NCBI RefSeq assembly: GCF_003945595.2
Contig: NW_024104317.1
Span: forward strand, 62,001-126,000
Direction of reading: 5' to 3'
Source of the DNA: Pipra filicauda
Lineage: Eukaryota; Chordata; Aves; Passeriformes; Pipridae
Length of the DNA stretch: 64,000 nt
Positions 50,960-62,621 of the stretch are shown here, piece after piece. The notes below the pieces were generated by a model. That model worked only from the letters and a program-made list of their open reading frames with translations. It did not search any database and had not been told where the DNA came from. Every line of letters starts with the position of its first letter. Within the stretch, counting starts at the first letter, position 1. A program made the position numbers and the translations under genes.

Positions 50960-53429
50960 CTGTGGCAGATGATAATTTTCAGGTTTGTAGGTAGGCTGTA
51001 GTCACTGATGAACATACTCACAGTACCTAGACCCATTACCAATCTCTACGATTAATTCTTTTCAAGTCTTACATCAGCATGCTCCAATCATACAGTGCCC
51101 AGAAGATGAAAGGTCAGGTGGCCTTTTGGACAGTGATCCATTCTTCAATCTGTTATACAAGCAATGTAAACTGCTCAGATGGCGAAGTCTTGACCTGTTT
51201 TATTTTACATATAAGTGTTGGAGAGAACAGGAAAAGCTGATACAGAAATTAAGGCAATCAAGGAAAAAATGCAGGAATAATTTGACACTTTAGTATGATA
51301 TTTGATATAAATTGATATTAATAAATTGATATTTTAGTATACAGGAAAACTAGGTAAAATTATATAGATAGATTTAATTCTCTGTTTTCTTCACAAAACA
51401 AATAAATAGCACAAGTGCCAAGTCAGATGGGTTTTTCAATTTCCTAAATTTTCTTATGTCTTAACTCTACAGTACAGCAAGGGACATATTCTCCTTTTGA
51501 AGCCCAAACCTAGCATTAACATTTATGGGAGTTATACACACATCAAAAGAAAAACCTACTTTAGGCAATTTATAATCTGAATATTTTTGCTCTGACCAGT
51601 GCAATTGCAGAATTTATATAGAGGAAACTGCAAAAATTTCTTGTGTTATTTCTGCTGCTGCTGAATACGTGTATGGTGGGGGAAAGAGAGGAGCTAGAGA
51701 GCCAAAATAAGAGAGTGACAGAGAGAGTGAGAGAGAGAGAGAGAGAAAACGAGAGAGAAGGAAAGAGAAAGAAACACAGTCCCCAGATGTGAAAATCCTT
51801 TGAAACAGTTTCTATTCTTTTTGGAATGTTTTTCTTAGCCTTTTGGGGACCAACACCTTATTTTGCATATATTTAGAACTGTGTGTAGAATGTTTCCCTT
51901 TCCAGCAAGACCTTTTCATTTTTTTTGCCCACTTAGAGAATGTGTACATGGCACAAGTTCAAGATGTTTAAACTCTTTGTACATAATGCCCTGAAGTACT
52001 TATACTCTCTCCCATTTTTTCAGTGCTTTCTGTTCCAACAAATTAGTGTATGGTCCCATCACTATTTTGTGATTAAAACCCCTTGATCTTTACATGCACA
52101 AAAGGATTCCTTGGTCACACATTCCTATTAGAGAGGGTTGATTAAAGGAGTCCCTTATTCTGATCCATTCCATTCCTTTCCAGTTTAATCTTTTAGAGAA
52201 ATAGCTCCACTTCCTTTTCCTTGCTTCTTCACTTGACTATTTTTAATTGATTTTGCCATACATATTCTCTTTTATCTGATGTGGAAATTTAAATTTAGCA
52301 AAAAAAGTAAACTTAAGCTCTTCTTTAGAGGAGTGAGGTGATTCTGTGACCATTTAACAACATTCACTGTAAATTCATCTTAAATTTGGTCTTGGCCATA
52401 GGGCCAAAAATCCCTGCTGAGAACCTCTTGGATTCAGAAGGTCAGCAAATCAGAGATGTTTAAAAAAATATTCTGGGCTCCACAAATAAACAACTTTTCA
52501 ATGATACCATGTTTCTTCGGCGAATGCGCTTGCTGCTATTCAAGGCAAGACTTGCAAATCTGATGGCATGACTACATGGGAGCTGTCAGTTTGTACTGTG
52601 AAGGACCTCGGTTGTCTTCTCTGTAAACCACATCTCAACAGCCCTCACTCAACAGAGATGCTACCACCAGCTGGTATTGGAGTTTTATGCATTTGCAGCA
52701 CTAAACCCCACAATTTCCCAACTCCACTTCTCATTATATTGTTTAGACCCTCAAAAGGGGCTTTATTTCATGAGCTGTAGAGTAAATAAACCCCAACAAA
52801 GCATTGGCCTTACTGTGGCTATATTGATCTGGTCCCCTATTTAAAGCTGTCTTGGGTACCTCTACATTCTCCTGGCATCTACAACAAGGACCCTAATTTA
52901 GGCCATTGGCTCAGGCAACAGATCTTTCCTATAACACATCTTATGTCACCACCTATTTTTAGAAAAATGAGACCTGATGCACGGTCATTTGAACAGTTTG
53001 GTACTGCAGATGTTTTCAATACCTGTTTATGGTTGTGAAATATTATTCTTCCAGCCAACTGAAAATTACAGCTGACCAAGTAAACTTTCTCCACAGTATA
53101 AAAAATGGGGTGTTTTCTTGAAATATGACTGATGTTCACATGTGGTTTGCTCTTCTCTTAAGATAGTGACAAAATATTAACCAGGCTGTCAGGCAGATAT
53201 GCAGGAATATGTTTGTACTACAAAATCATCACATAAAAATATAAAGAATTCCTTGTCAAAACTTTGCAAAGCCAAGATAAGAAGTTAATATATACAAGAC
53301 AATTAATAAAACAAAATGACAAAAGTAGTGGTTGGCATACTAGTTGCTATTTGGGTGCTTGTGATCAGATCCTATGAAATAAAAAAGAATTTTACATGTA
53401 AGTTAAAACATTTATTACAGGTGTTTAAT
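50960..53429. other. Non-coding DNA with a GA-rich tract
   Basis: No gene is supported. An AT-rich patch at 51,296-51,341 repeats the word ATTGATAT three times. A small CpG-retaining spot, CTTCGGCGAATGCGCTTGCT, lies at about 52,515. Minus-strand frame 52,879-53,139 (86 codons) has no recognisable domain. Confidence 0.5.
51681..51776. repeat. (GA)n purine-rich tract
   Basis: A nearly pure purine strand with a (GA)n core at about 51,721-51,746, flanked by GAAAG-type variants. Such homopurine tracts can adopt triplex structures; here it is simply a microsatellite. Confidence 0.9.
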
Positions 53430-53548
53430 CATGAAATCCGCTTAATCGGGACATTTCCCAGGGAACCAAATTAAGCCTAATGATACTTAATGGCAAGGAC
53501 TGCTGCTTAATTGGGGTGGTAATTCCAGTTAATTGGGATTCCTGCAGG
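53430..53548. mobile_element. Pogo/Tigger-like DNA transposon remnant
   Basis: The motif TTAATYGGG recurs four times, exactly or decayed (GCTTAATCGGGAC at 53,440, ACTTAATGG, GCTTAATTGGGG at 53,505, GTTAATTGGGATTCC at 53,528). GCTTAAT at 53,440-53,446 is inverted as ATTAAGC at 53,470-53,476. Reiterated TTAATCGGG-type words near the termini are characteristic of pogo/Tigger-type Tc1/mariner elements. No transposase frame remains. The family name is an inference from motif character. Confidence 0.4.
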
Positions 53549-56441
53549 TGAGTAAATGGTACTCAAATAGAGATACTGTATCTGGCCTTCATGATGTTCC
53601 AATATTGGTGGTGCTTTGTCTTCCCTCAAACAGCCTCTCATGCCACCGGATCAGCAAAGCACAATTACTTCTGTGCTCCCATTTTGGTCCTTTCAAACAT
53701 TGCTTAAAGTTACAATCACTCTCTCTGGGCTGGCAGTACAAGAGGACTGCTTTGGAGTCTAGCAAATATGAATTCATGGATTTATTTGCATTTCAACAGG
53801 ATTTTAGAAAGATCACACTCAACCTCTTGCCTGACCAAGGAGAAGATTTTTAATAAGTCTTCAGGAATTATGGAGATGCCACAAAGATATTTGAAAATTG
53901 TTGGTAGCAATTTCAACTGTAAAACAGCATGCCCTAATTAGAAAGGTTTCTGCACCAGCTTATGAGAATAAATATTTTACTATCAAAAAAACCCCTAATA
54001 TAAATCCTTTTTTCAATACTAAGACAGGGAAAAACCTACACTGTCATGACACACTATTGCTTTAGGTTTCATTTTAGTCCATCTCACACACACAGAGCTA
54101 CACACTAAAATACTTGGATTTTTTTTAACCATTATTAAAATATGCTTAAATATTATTCAGGCTTTTACATAGCACAAGAGACCCCGAAAATGAAAACTGC
54201 TAATGGCAGTCAGCTTATTAGAAAGATACGTTTTCATCATTACTTCCTGAGGTCCTTGTATTCTCAGGAGGAATGGCACACAGCGCTCCCCGCATGCTGC
54301 ACTATCTCTTGCTGAGCTGGAACGCAGGCAAGTTGCCAGTTCTTGGGAGAGAGAGCTGGAGCTGCAGTGCCTGCAGCTACCTGGGGAGAGCTGCTATTCT
54401 CTGTAGGTTTTTAAAAGCACAGCAGAGTGGCCTGACTCCAGAGGTACTGCCTCTCACAAATCCTAAATACGCTCCTCAACTGCTTGGCTGTCTTGGGAAT
54501 TTTTGGTAGAGAGAGAATCTTGGCTGGGAGGAGAAGATCCCACCAGTCAACTGAGAAAGGTTGACTTCAAGATTCAGGCTATGGGACCACAGGATCCTCA
54601 GGTGAGTTCAGGCCTAATTGGAGAGAAGAGATTCCCAGAAAACAGACTTTACCTTTCACAGTGGCACATCCAGCCACCCCTTTGTGAGCCTTAGGTGGAC
54701 TGCTGCAACTCAAGCAGTGCTGATGTGCAAGAAGACACACTATTATCAAGAGCTGGGATCCCCACAGCCCCCATTTGTTGCCGAAATCACGATGATGCCT
54801 CTGTCAGCATCAGCTGCTCCTGACTCCTGGCACCTGCTGAGATCAAAACCATACCTGATTTTTTCCCCTCAGCTTTAAGCAGTGGTTCATTTTCTCAACA
54901 CCTTTCACAACAGAAGTGTTCCAAACAGAAAAGTAAACATTCTGAAAATATTTGGTGGGGCTGATTTTTCTGTTAGCACAGTGTACCTTGCCATATAGAT
55001 TAGTGCATTCCACTGCTCCAGTCGGTGAATGCCAGCAGGAGCTCTAGTTTGTACAGCTAGAGACTAGTACCTCTGCACATACTTCCCTGAGCCTCTGTCT
55101 GTGTACCTCTTTAGTCCCAAAACAACATGCAACACATGATTTCTATTCAGCTTTACAGTGGAGAGCTCCAGAACGAGAAATCAGACTTGAAGGGTGAAAT
55201 ACAAGCACCTAAGTCAGATTTAAGGTGTGCTGGGCTTTGTGTTCTCAGGTATTTATAAGCTGCAGATACGTTTGAAGTTCCAACAATCAGCACTTGCAAA
55301 AGGAAAACAAGAACAATAACTTCAGAATTAGAACAGTTTGATGTTTGTTGTGGAGCTGTTTAAGCACTGTAGTTAAAACACAATGAAATTCTCAGATGAA
55401 GTACAGTACAGTACACAAAATCTATACTGTAATAATTAACCTAGTTCTTAATTTATACCTATTCACGTGTACTGCATAAGATGAGCAAGAGCATAGCTAC
55501 CAAATAGTGTATATGCTCAAATCTAAGTGGAAGCCATTTTTATGCTGATCTCGCTTGAAGTTACAGGTTCTTCACGAAGCTTATCATAAAATATTCACAG
55601 AACTAGAAGAATATCAGTGTTACTAAATTATTCACAGTCAAATGATAACTTGATGTAGCAGCTTTTTCTCTTCTTCAGAGCACCCACATACAGAAAATCA
55701 GTCGCTGAGTAAAATGAAGATCCATCTGACAAGTGGGGACTACATTTAGGGCAGGATTTGAGCAACAATATCACCTTATGTTTCCTCTGCACTGGTAGAA
55801 ATCAGAGGTTTGCTGTTAAGCACTGTCATCGGAGGAAAAATAGCAGCAGTAGAGATAACATCAGTAACCAGTTAAAACAGTGGAAACAGAATTATTTTTC
55901 TATTTGAAATTCCCGCCCAAAATTTTAAACTGTTTTCTGCTAGTTCATGTACGTTGCCAGTTCCAAAACAAAGAAAGGTAATAAGGATTACTTATCCTCA
56001 AGAAATGCTATTCTAGCAACAAGAACTCGCACAGTCTGCCAGAACCCACCAGGAATTAGATGAGGGATTTTAATGGACTCTACAGCAATTTTCACTGTTT
56101 AAGAGAAAGAAATGGAATAAGTTTAAATAAGTAAAATGTAAATTAATAATCATCATCATCATAAAAAAAGTTGAAATGTCAGGAAAAAAAATTGTAGGAG
56201 ATTAATGAGGACACCAAAAGAAAAAGGAGAAAAAAGAAAATAAACAATTATTAGAAAAGTCAAGATTGTTAGTGTTAGAAATTAGTTATTGCAATGAAAT
56301 ACAAGGGCTCAAAAATGATTGAGTCAGCAGGTGATCAAAAACATAAATGAATATTAAAATAATGAAGGACAATAAGTCAAGGTGAACTAACTGAAAATCA
56401 AGTCAGAATGATTTTAAGGCATTAGTAATGAACAAAAAGGG
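53549..56441. other. Unique non-coding DNA with an A-rich block
   Basis: No gene is supported; frames up to 106 codons are unremarkable. From about 56,100 to 56,420 the plus strand is strongly A-rich and pyrimidine-poor, with a short (ATC)n at 56,148-56,162. A possible old palindromic repeat end (TTAGGGCAGGATTTGAGC) lies near 55,747 but lacks a partner. Confidence 0.5.
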
Positions 56442-56502
56442 ACAGCTCCTCAGCAGGTAGAAATCCACCAGAGCTGTGCTGATTTAGACCAGCGAAAGAT
56501 GT
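56442..56502. mobile_element. Palindromic MITE-like element
   Basis: The left arm CAGCAGGTAGAAATCCACCA and the right arm GTGCTGATTTAGACCAGCG are imperfect inverted repeats around a central AGAGCTGTG. The arms match the remembered amniote repeat pattern 'CAGCTGGTGTAAATCAGCATAGCTC', a short non-autonomous palindrome seen widely in bird, turtle and crocodilian DNA. It is diverged; no coding capacity. Confidence 0.5.
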
Positions 56503-58034
56503 GCTGGTGTGCAGTCATTAAACACAGGAAAAACCCAACCTTTCTCTCCTGGACCCTAACTGGAAGGAAGAAAAGGGAGCAGTCACCAAGACAAATTTCT
56601 GCCAGGAGTACAGCATGCTAAAACTTTTCAGACAAATAATTTACTCACTCAGAAATGCAGTCAGACATCTCCCGTAACTATCAGCCAACTTGGACCTATT
56701 CACCAGGCAGAACTGGTAGAAGAATTAAATCTAGAAAACACACAATTCTGAAACAGTTTTTTTCAATGTTTCTGAAAGCATTATTGAGTTTTTCTTACAA
56801 AGTATTTTAAACTGACAAAAATTAATATCTGAAAAGATGTTAAAACTCCATTTCAGGTTGGAAAAATGTTTCACTTGACCTAAAATAATTTGGGGTAGTT
56901 CATTTTGTTCAGAAAATTGAAAATCCATTCTTTTCACAGCTCTGTAGCTCAGACCACTTATGGAGACTCTGATATTTGCTCTAATCTCAGAAGCATCTAA
57001 AATACAATCAAAACCTATATATTTCCAGTGTGATTACCCTTCAAACAATGCAATATGCATAAATGGAAAACCCTTCTCCAAATTCAACTGACAACAAACA
57101 GATTTGTATTTATTTTAGGAACATAAGTTCTTAAATGAATGAAAGATTTTATGACATGAACCACAAATAAACTTAGCACAAGATACCTCTACATATGGAG
57201 ATGGAGATACTTAGCAATGCAGTCAAAAGAATACTGAAAAAATATTTTGCAAAATATAAAGCATAAAATCAACACAAAATTATAAATGTCCCCTTTTGAA
57301 TGTGTTACTCTCATCATAGCATCTAATAATTCATTTAAGGAACATCTCTAACCGGTAACACTATCAGAGTAGCACACCTAACTTCATTTAAAGGCTTCAC
57401 ACAAGAAAGCAAGGGAATTAAAGCTGGCCATGACTTCCCATAGATGATTACCTAAAGATTTTGACAAGCTTCTTCAAAACATAGGAATAAAGGAATTACC
57501 TGATACAGGGCAAGCATAAGATTCTAAACTGTTGTTCCCTTAGAGTTCCAAGCACACAGATGAGCAAAAGATGTCTGGCCACAGAAAGGAGCGTTAGACA
57601 GTAAAGAAATGGCGTGAGAATAAAAACATGGACACTAGCTATCCTGGGAGGAAGAGGGCTAGCAGCAGAGAATATGAAACAAGTGTATCTTCTGTGTTAT
57701 ACACACACATGAGAAATCACAGTATTTGTTTCTCTTCTCAATCCTCATGGTGTGCATCATGAGCAACACCACTGATACCCATAGCTGTAGATCCATATGA
57801 AACCTGGTGTGACCCACTAGAGAATTTGCCTTCAGTCCCTGATAGCAAGAATCAAACTCTTCTGTCACTAACATTACCCAAGTCATCAGCTACCACCTGA
57901 TACATTCATACTCAATTTTACCATCTCCTCAGTAAGTGCATCAGGTTTTTTTAACAGACACTGAAATACCTACAGATCAAAATTTACCTTGACTCTGTCA
58001 CAGCCCAAAGAAAAAAGCATCCCAACAGAGAGGC
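56503..58034. other. Unique non-coding DNA
   Basis: No gene or repeat recognised. Frames are at most 75 codons. Confidence 0.55.
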
Positions 58035-58120
58035 TTGAGAGGAGAATCAGCAAACCTAGACTCTCTTCTCACCACTAACTTTACTATGTGTTGCTCTATT
58101 TTCAATACTGGTATGTTTTT
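58035..58120 (+). mobile_element. MIR-type SINE fragment (weak)
   Basis: CAGCAAACCTAGACTCTCTT followed by CACCACTAACTTTACTATGT follows the MIR sense blocks 'CAGACCTGGGTTCTAGTCC' and 'GCCACTAACTTGCTGTGTG'. The distal part, TTTTCAATACTGG, is compatible with the later core. Short and diverged, so confidence is limited. Confidence 0.4.
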
Positions 58121-60490
58121 TTTCAAAACAAAATTCATTAAATGCTTATAAACAATTCTGAGTTTCTCAGAGGGAAATCGTTACCAACATTCAATATTAT
58201 TAGAAATAGCATGGGAATAAGCAAAACAATCTATCTCAATTTAAGTCAATATAAACATTTTTGTATCACCTCCACAGCATAATCTCGCTGCTAACTGCTG
58301 GTAAATGGCTGCTTTCTAAGACTGGTTTAAAAAATTGTTCGCACAATCAGAACTACATCATGTGCATTTTAAATAAGAGTAGAGCCAGAAGCAAACTCTA
58401 ATTCCACCCTCTCCTGCCTCACCCAGTGAAGTCCATAGTAATGTACATTTTCGATTACTCTCCATTCAAAATTCAACAATTCCACAAACTGTCATATTAG
58501 CAACAATTCTAGCTCGTTGGCAAAACCTAACACTATTATTACATAGAAACTGTCAGCACAAAAATAGTGTCATTTCTCATTGAAAGAAATGTTCTTGTAG
58601 AGCTCCATGCAGCAGCAATGGATGGCACAATTTAAGTTATGTGGTTTCTAAGCAGAGTAGGGTCATTTAAATATCATTTTCAAGCAATCACTAGCTCTGC
58701 CTCAGAAAATATAGTAGTATCTAACATCTAATTATTATTCTGAAACATTTTACATACTGTATCTCAGAGCAATATGAAAACTAACTTCTATTTCTCTTCA
58801 AACATTGAATAGTTTAATGTTATGATAAATCAGAGTGAACCGGAATTAATAACTATCAGGAGCAGAATATTATTATACTAATTCATAAAGTACAATTCAC
58901 ATTTTCTAGCATGATGAATTATCTTACTGATGAGGGCTGAAATATAATAGAGCTAATAGACTCCTTAAACTCATGTAATATAAGTTATTTCATAGTCAGT
59001 TACTTAGTCTAATCAAGTAAAATATTATTGTATTAGATTTTCAAGTTCCTTGGGGGAATAGTGTCTCTTTTGATAGAAAGCAAGGTTACTTCGGAATAAC
59101 AGATCATCTTCATCAACTGAGGACATCACCTAAATTATCTCGTGATTTTTACAGGTTTGGAACATAACGAGCAATTACTAACAGCCAGCTGATGGGTGGT
59201 AACAGCCTCACTGCCAGCACAGTTATTGCACCTAACTCCACAGTAAACAGAATATAATTCGATATTATTTCTTAAAAAGAAGAAGGGTAAGTTGTTTCTG
59301 ATACACTCTATCCATATGGGCAGTAACCACAGAAGGGCTGATGCCCCATTTCTTGTTTACATGGCTATACTGTTTATTCATTGTATTCAAAATGGGAACA
59401 GTACAGGGAGAAGACTGGCCAGAATGTCATAAAGATGCATTTCCTTTCTTAAGCCTCAGGAAAGGCAAAACAACCATTCTGGGAACGGGAAAAAATACCA
59501 TATGATTTAGTAAGGTATCATATATGATGAAAATGAAAATTCTGTAAGGTTTGCAACAGAATATGATGGAACTATCCAATACGTGATTGACTACACATGA
59601 CGTTATAAATTTGCACGTGGAAGGACTACTAGAATTAATGAAACTCAACTGAATAATGGCCAGAGTGCACTCTTGTACATGTTACAGCACAGTTCAGCTC
59701 CTAAATCTGAGAGGTATGATTATATTTTTCAGTTTTCTTGAACCCCAAGCTCCAGGCTACACTGCTGTCCACTGAAAGACACTTACAGAAATGTTTGCAA
59801 CAACCCGAACAAATGAAAACCACAATGCTCTGCACAGCTCTTTTCTGCTAATGCAATCCCAGTCACATCTGGTGCTCCTTTTATCCTAAAACAAAGATAA
59901 ATTCATATGTGAGAACAAAGAGATATCCATGTCATTTGGTGTTATTTTACAAAAGAGAAAAAAATCCCAAAACCTTTCTGGTTTTCCCATGTCAGCAATC
60001 AGAGCTTTAAATCCATGAAAGGAGATTTGCATTCATTATTTAACCACAAGGCAAGACAATATTTTTAAAAAGCATCCAAGATTGACTAAACTTCCCCTTG
60101 GGTCTCCTTTCAGACATATCCTCTGCAACCCCTCACACTACAAACATTCCACTAGAAAAATGCATCTGCCAGGTTTTAAGATCTCTGCAATGCACCTTAT
60201 TAGCATATTATTTTCCTAGCCCACCCCCAATCAATAATACTTACCTTTCTCTTATAGCATTTGATAGTTCTTAATCCATCCTACAGTATCTCACTCAGCC
60301 TGCAGCTCTGGATGTGTCCTGATTTTAGAGCTTGTCATCCCTGAACATACCTCAGATAATTGTTTGATTCTCTTCCTAAATCCACCAGCAATTTTGGATA
60401 CTTGCATTACAAAAAAAAAATTATGAATTTCTTTAGCTTCAAAACTGCTGTTATTAATTATTACCATGGAAAATGTTATTTAGTGACTTA
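58121..60490. other. AT-rich non-coding DNA, possibly conserved in part
   Basis: No gene is supported. The stretch 58,640-59,060 is AT-rich with many TAAT words. At 59,080-59,260 a few CpGs are retained (CTTCGGAAT, CTCGTGATT, AACGAGCAATTA). These could be desert enhancer sequences, which composition alone cannot prove. A poly-A run lies at about 60,411-60,420. Confidence 0.45.
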
Positions 60491-60560
60491 GGGCCTGATC
60501 CTGTTCCCACTGAAGTTAATTGCAGGACTCTCATTGCCTTCAGAGAAAGTAGGATCAGGT
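60491..60560. mobile_element. Palindromic MITE-like element
   Basis: CCTGATCCT at 60,494-60,502 is inverted perfectly as AGGATCAGG at 60,551-60,559. Inside, CACTGAAGTTAAT on the left pairs with ATTGCCTTCAGAG on the right. The pattern 'GGGCCTGATCCTG...ACTTCAGTGGGAGCAGGATCAGG' is a well-known palindromic repeat of amniote genomes. At about 70 bases it looks like a near-complete but diverged copy. Confidence 0.6.
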
Positions 60561-61292
60561 TTTAACTTCCAAAGGCTTACATGTATCATTAGTAGAGTTT
60601 GAATGGACTTTACATGTTTTTGCTTAACTCAGGCATCCTGTAAGAGATCAGCACTTTCAAATGCTGAACTCTGGTGCTGAGAAACTGAACATTGTGAGAA
60701 AGCTGGAGATTATTTTACTTCTGTACTCTGTGGTGTGTGTCAGTGCAACTGCTGCAGCGAGTGCTGGAAATAAAACTGCTGCAGGTAACTCCTGGTGCAC
60801 GGTTTGGTGCTGGGCAGAATTTCTCATAAACGCAGCAGGACAACCTGAGTAATCTAAGAATGCAGAAGAAAATACAATGGTAGATATTTTTGGCATTATC
60901 TGGGTCAGGAGCGAGACTCTAAACCCCTTCTCAAACTTTTGCTTGTTCTGCAGAAACCATCATAAGCAAGCCAATACGATAAAAATGGCATTGCTCCCCC
61001 AACAAATGTAAAGACATTCAGGGCATATTATAACTGACCTTTGCGGCATGAAGATTTAAGTCCTGTTATGGGAACTCATTGCTCACATTGTTCAACTACG
61101 TGCACCTCTGTGCCCCACTAAGTTCAGATGTGAAGTTAGGTGTATGTATAATTATGCTTCATACTATCACTTTGACTCTAAGCTCCCTGGGCCAGGCTAC
61201 ATCTACATCATTATCCATTACTAAGCAGAGTTCGTAGTAGAAAGCAATGCTGTGATAATTGTGTGCTGAATGATACAGGTCATAATAAGAAA
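60561..61292. other. Non-coding DNA, possible old LINE/SINE tail
   Basis: Opposing frames at 60,657-60,896 have no domain. At 61,165-61,262, TTGACTCTAAGCTCCCTGGG followed by GATAATTGTGTGCTGAATGA resembles the 3' region shared by several ancient amniote retroposons ('TTGTAAGCTCCTTGGGGCAGG' and a later AATAATAA-rich end), on the plus strand. The match is partial. Confidence 0.35.
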
Positions 61293-61884
61293 AATCAGAG
61301 AATCACAGAATATGCTGAGTTGGAAGGAACCCACGAGGATCATCGAGTCCAACTCTTACCCTATACAGGACCATCCCCAAAAGTCACACCATGTGCCTGA
61401 GAGTATTGTCCAAATGCATCTTGAACTCTGTCAGGCTCAGTGCTGTGACCACTTCCCTAAGGAGCCTGTTCCAGTGTCCAACCACCCTCTGGGTGAAGAA
61501 CCTTTTCCTAATATCCAACTTAAACCTCCCCTGACACAACTTCAGGGAATTCCCTTGGGTCCGGTCACCAGAGAGAGGAGACCAGTGCCTGTCCCTCCAC
61601 TTCCCCTCAGGAGGAAGTTGTAACTGCAGTGAGGTCTCCCCTCAGTCTCCTCTTCAACAGGTTGAACAGACCAAGTGCCCTCAGCCGCTCCTCACACAGC
61701 TTCCCCTCCAGACTCTTTACCACCCTCCTTTGGATGTTCTCTAATAACTTTACATCTTTTTTATATTGTGGTGCCCCAAAATGCACACAGAACTCAAGGT
61801 GAGTCCGCACCAGTGCAGAGCAGAGCGGGACAATCACCTCCCTCAACTGGCTGGTGATGCTTTGCCTGATGCACCCCAATAAAG
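61293..61884 (-). mobile_element. CR1 LINE, 5'-truncated, avian type
   Basis: The 3' end on the minus strand carries the CR1 octamer repeat (ATTCTGTG then ATTCTCTG), preceded by the usual GTTGGACTCGATGATCCTCG-type segment with a CTTCCAACTC motif. Upstream, the minus strand encodes the C-terminal end of CR1 ORF2: [37 protein letters not shown] and [20 protein letters not shown]. The frame stops at about 61,607, short of the normal ORF2 end, so it is defective. Only about 590 of the roughly 4,500 bases of a full element remain, the usual 5'-truncated form. CR1 makes no clear target-site duplication and none is seen. It is non-functional; a subfamily was not assigned. Confidence 0.95.
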
Positions 61885-62144
61885 CACTTAAATTCTCTTC
61901 ACATATTACCATTGTTGTGGTTATTTTTAAACTAGAATGATTTCCCACACCAAGTTATTCAACTGCTTAAATTCATCTCTGGGTGAAACATGTGTGACTC
62001 TATTTACTTTACAGATCTATTTCATATGGTTTGGATTATATCTGGTGGCTGCACATTTAGATTCCAATTTGGCAATCAGAGCCATATGTGTTGACAAGTA
62101 AATTTACATAGGCTTAAGCCAGGAATCTGCTTTTTTGGCAGAAC
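61885..62144. other. Short unique spacer between repeats
   Basis: No repeat or gene is recognised between the CR1 5' breakpoint and the next MITE-like segment. Confidence 0.5.
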
Positions 62145-62212
62145 CTAACATCTGATTCCCTTTCTCACAAACATCAATACAAGTGAAACCCCATTGATTT
62201 CAGTGGCAACTA
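62145..62212. mobile_element. Half of a palindromic MITE-like element
   Basis: ATCTGATTCCCTTTCTCACA, then CATCAATACAAGTGAAACCC, then CCATTGATTTCAGTGG follows the amniote repeat pattern 'CTGATTCTGCTCTCAC...GTAAATCNNGAGTAACTCCATTGACTTCAATGG'. Only the left arm and centre are visible; the right arm is absent or decayed. Confidence 0.4.
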
Positions 62213-62262
62213 CCTAAACCTTATATCACTTAGAGATAGCTACCAGCATTACAGAATGTCAG

Positions 62263-62621
62263 AGGGCATGTCTACACCAGCATTCTGTTTTGAATCCAGA
62301 ATTCATTTTGCTTCCTTGTCATCCCCATTCACCACATTTTGCCTCACATTGCAGGGCACTCTCATGTTGCACAATCCTCTTGGATGAAATATAGTGCATC
62401 TACTGTGCATCTGCTGCTAACAGGCATTCAGTCCATGGGACCAGAAGAGAGAGGTAGTCAAAGCAAAATCCCCAGCACTTATAATGAACATTGGGGCCTA
62501 AACTGTATCACTCCACAGATCAGATTCTACTTTTAGAGCTCACCAGAACACTCAGGCATTCATATTTGGTTCTGTATTACACTCATATTCCTCTATACCA
62601 GGACTTGTGTTGACATTTCCT
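62263..62621. mobile_element. Possible MITE with TGTCTACAC-type termini
   Basis: AGGGCATGTCTACACCAG at 62,263-62,280 and the reverse complement of 62,604-62,621 (AGGAAATGTCAACACAAG) match at 14 of 18 positions. The 'GGGCATGTCTACAC' word is a familiar terminal sequence of ancient non-autonomous DNA transposons in reptile and bird genomes. The interior of about 320 bases shows no further inverted structure, so the pairing of these two ends could be fortuitous. Confidence 0.3.

Noticed and set aside
61270..61623. 117-codon plus-strand frame
   Set aside because: It is the antisense of the CR1 3' region.
61607..61948. 113-codon minus-strand frame as a host gene
   Set aside because: It is the decayed end of CR1 ORF2; the first 20 or so codons are flanking sequence.
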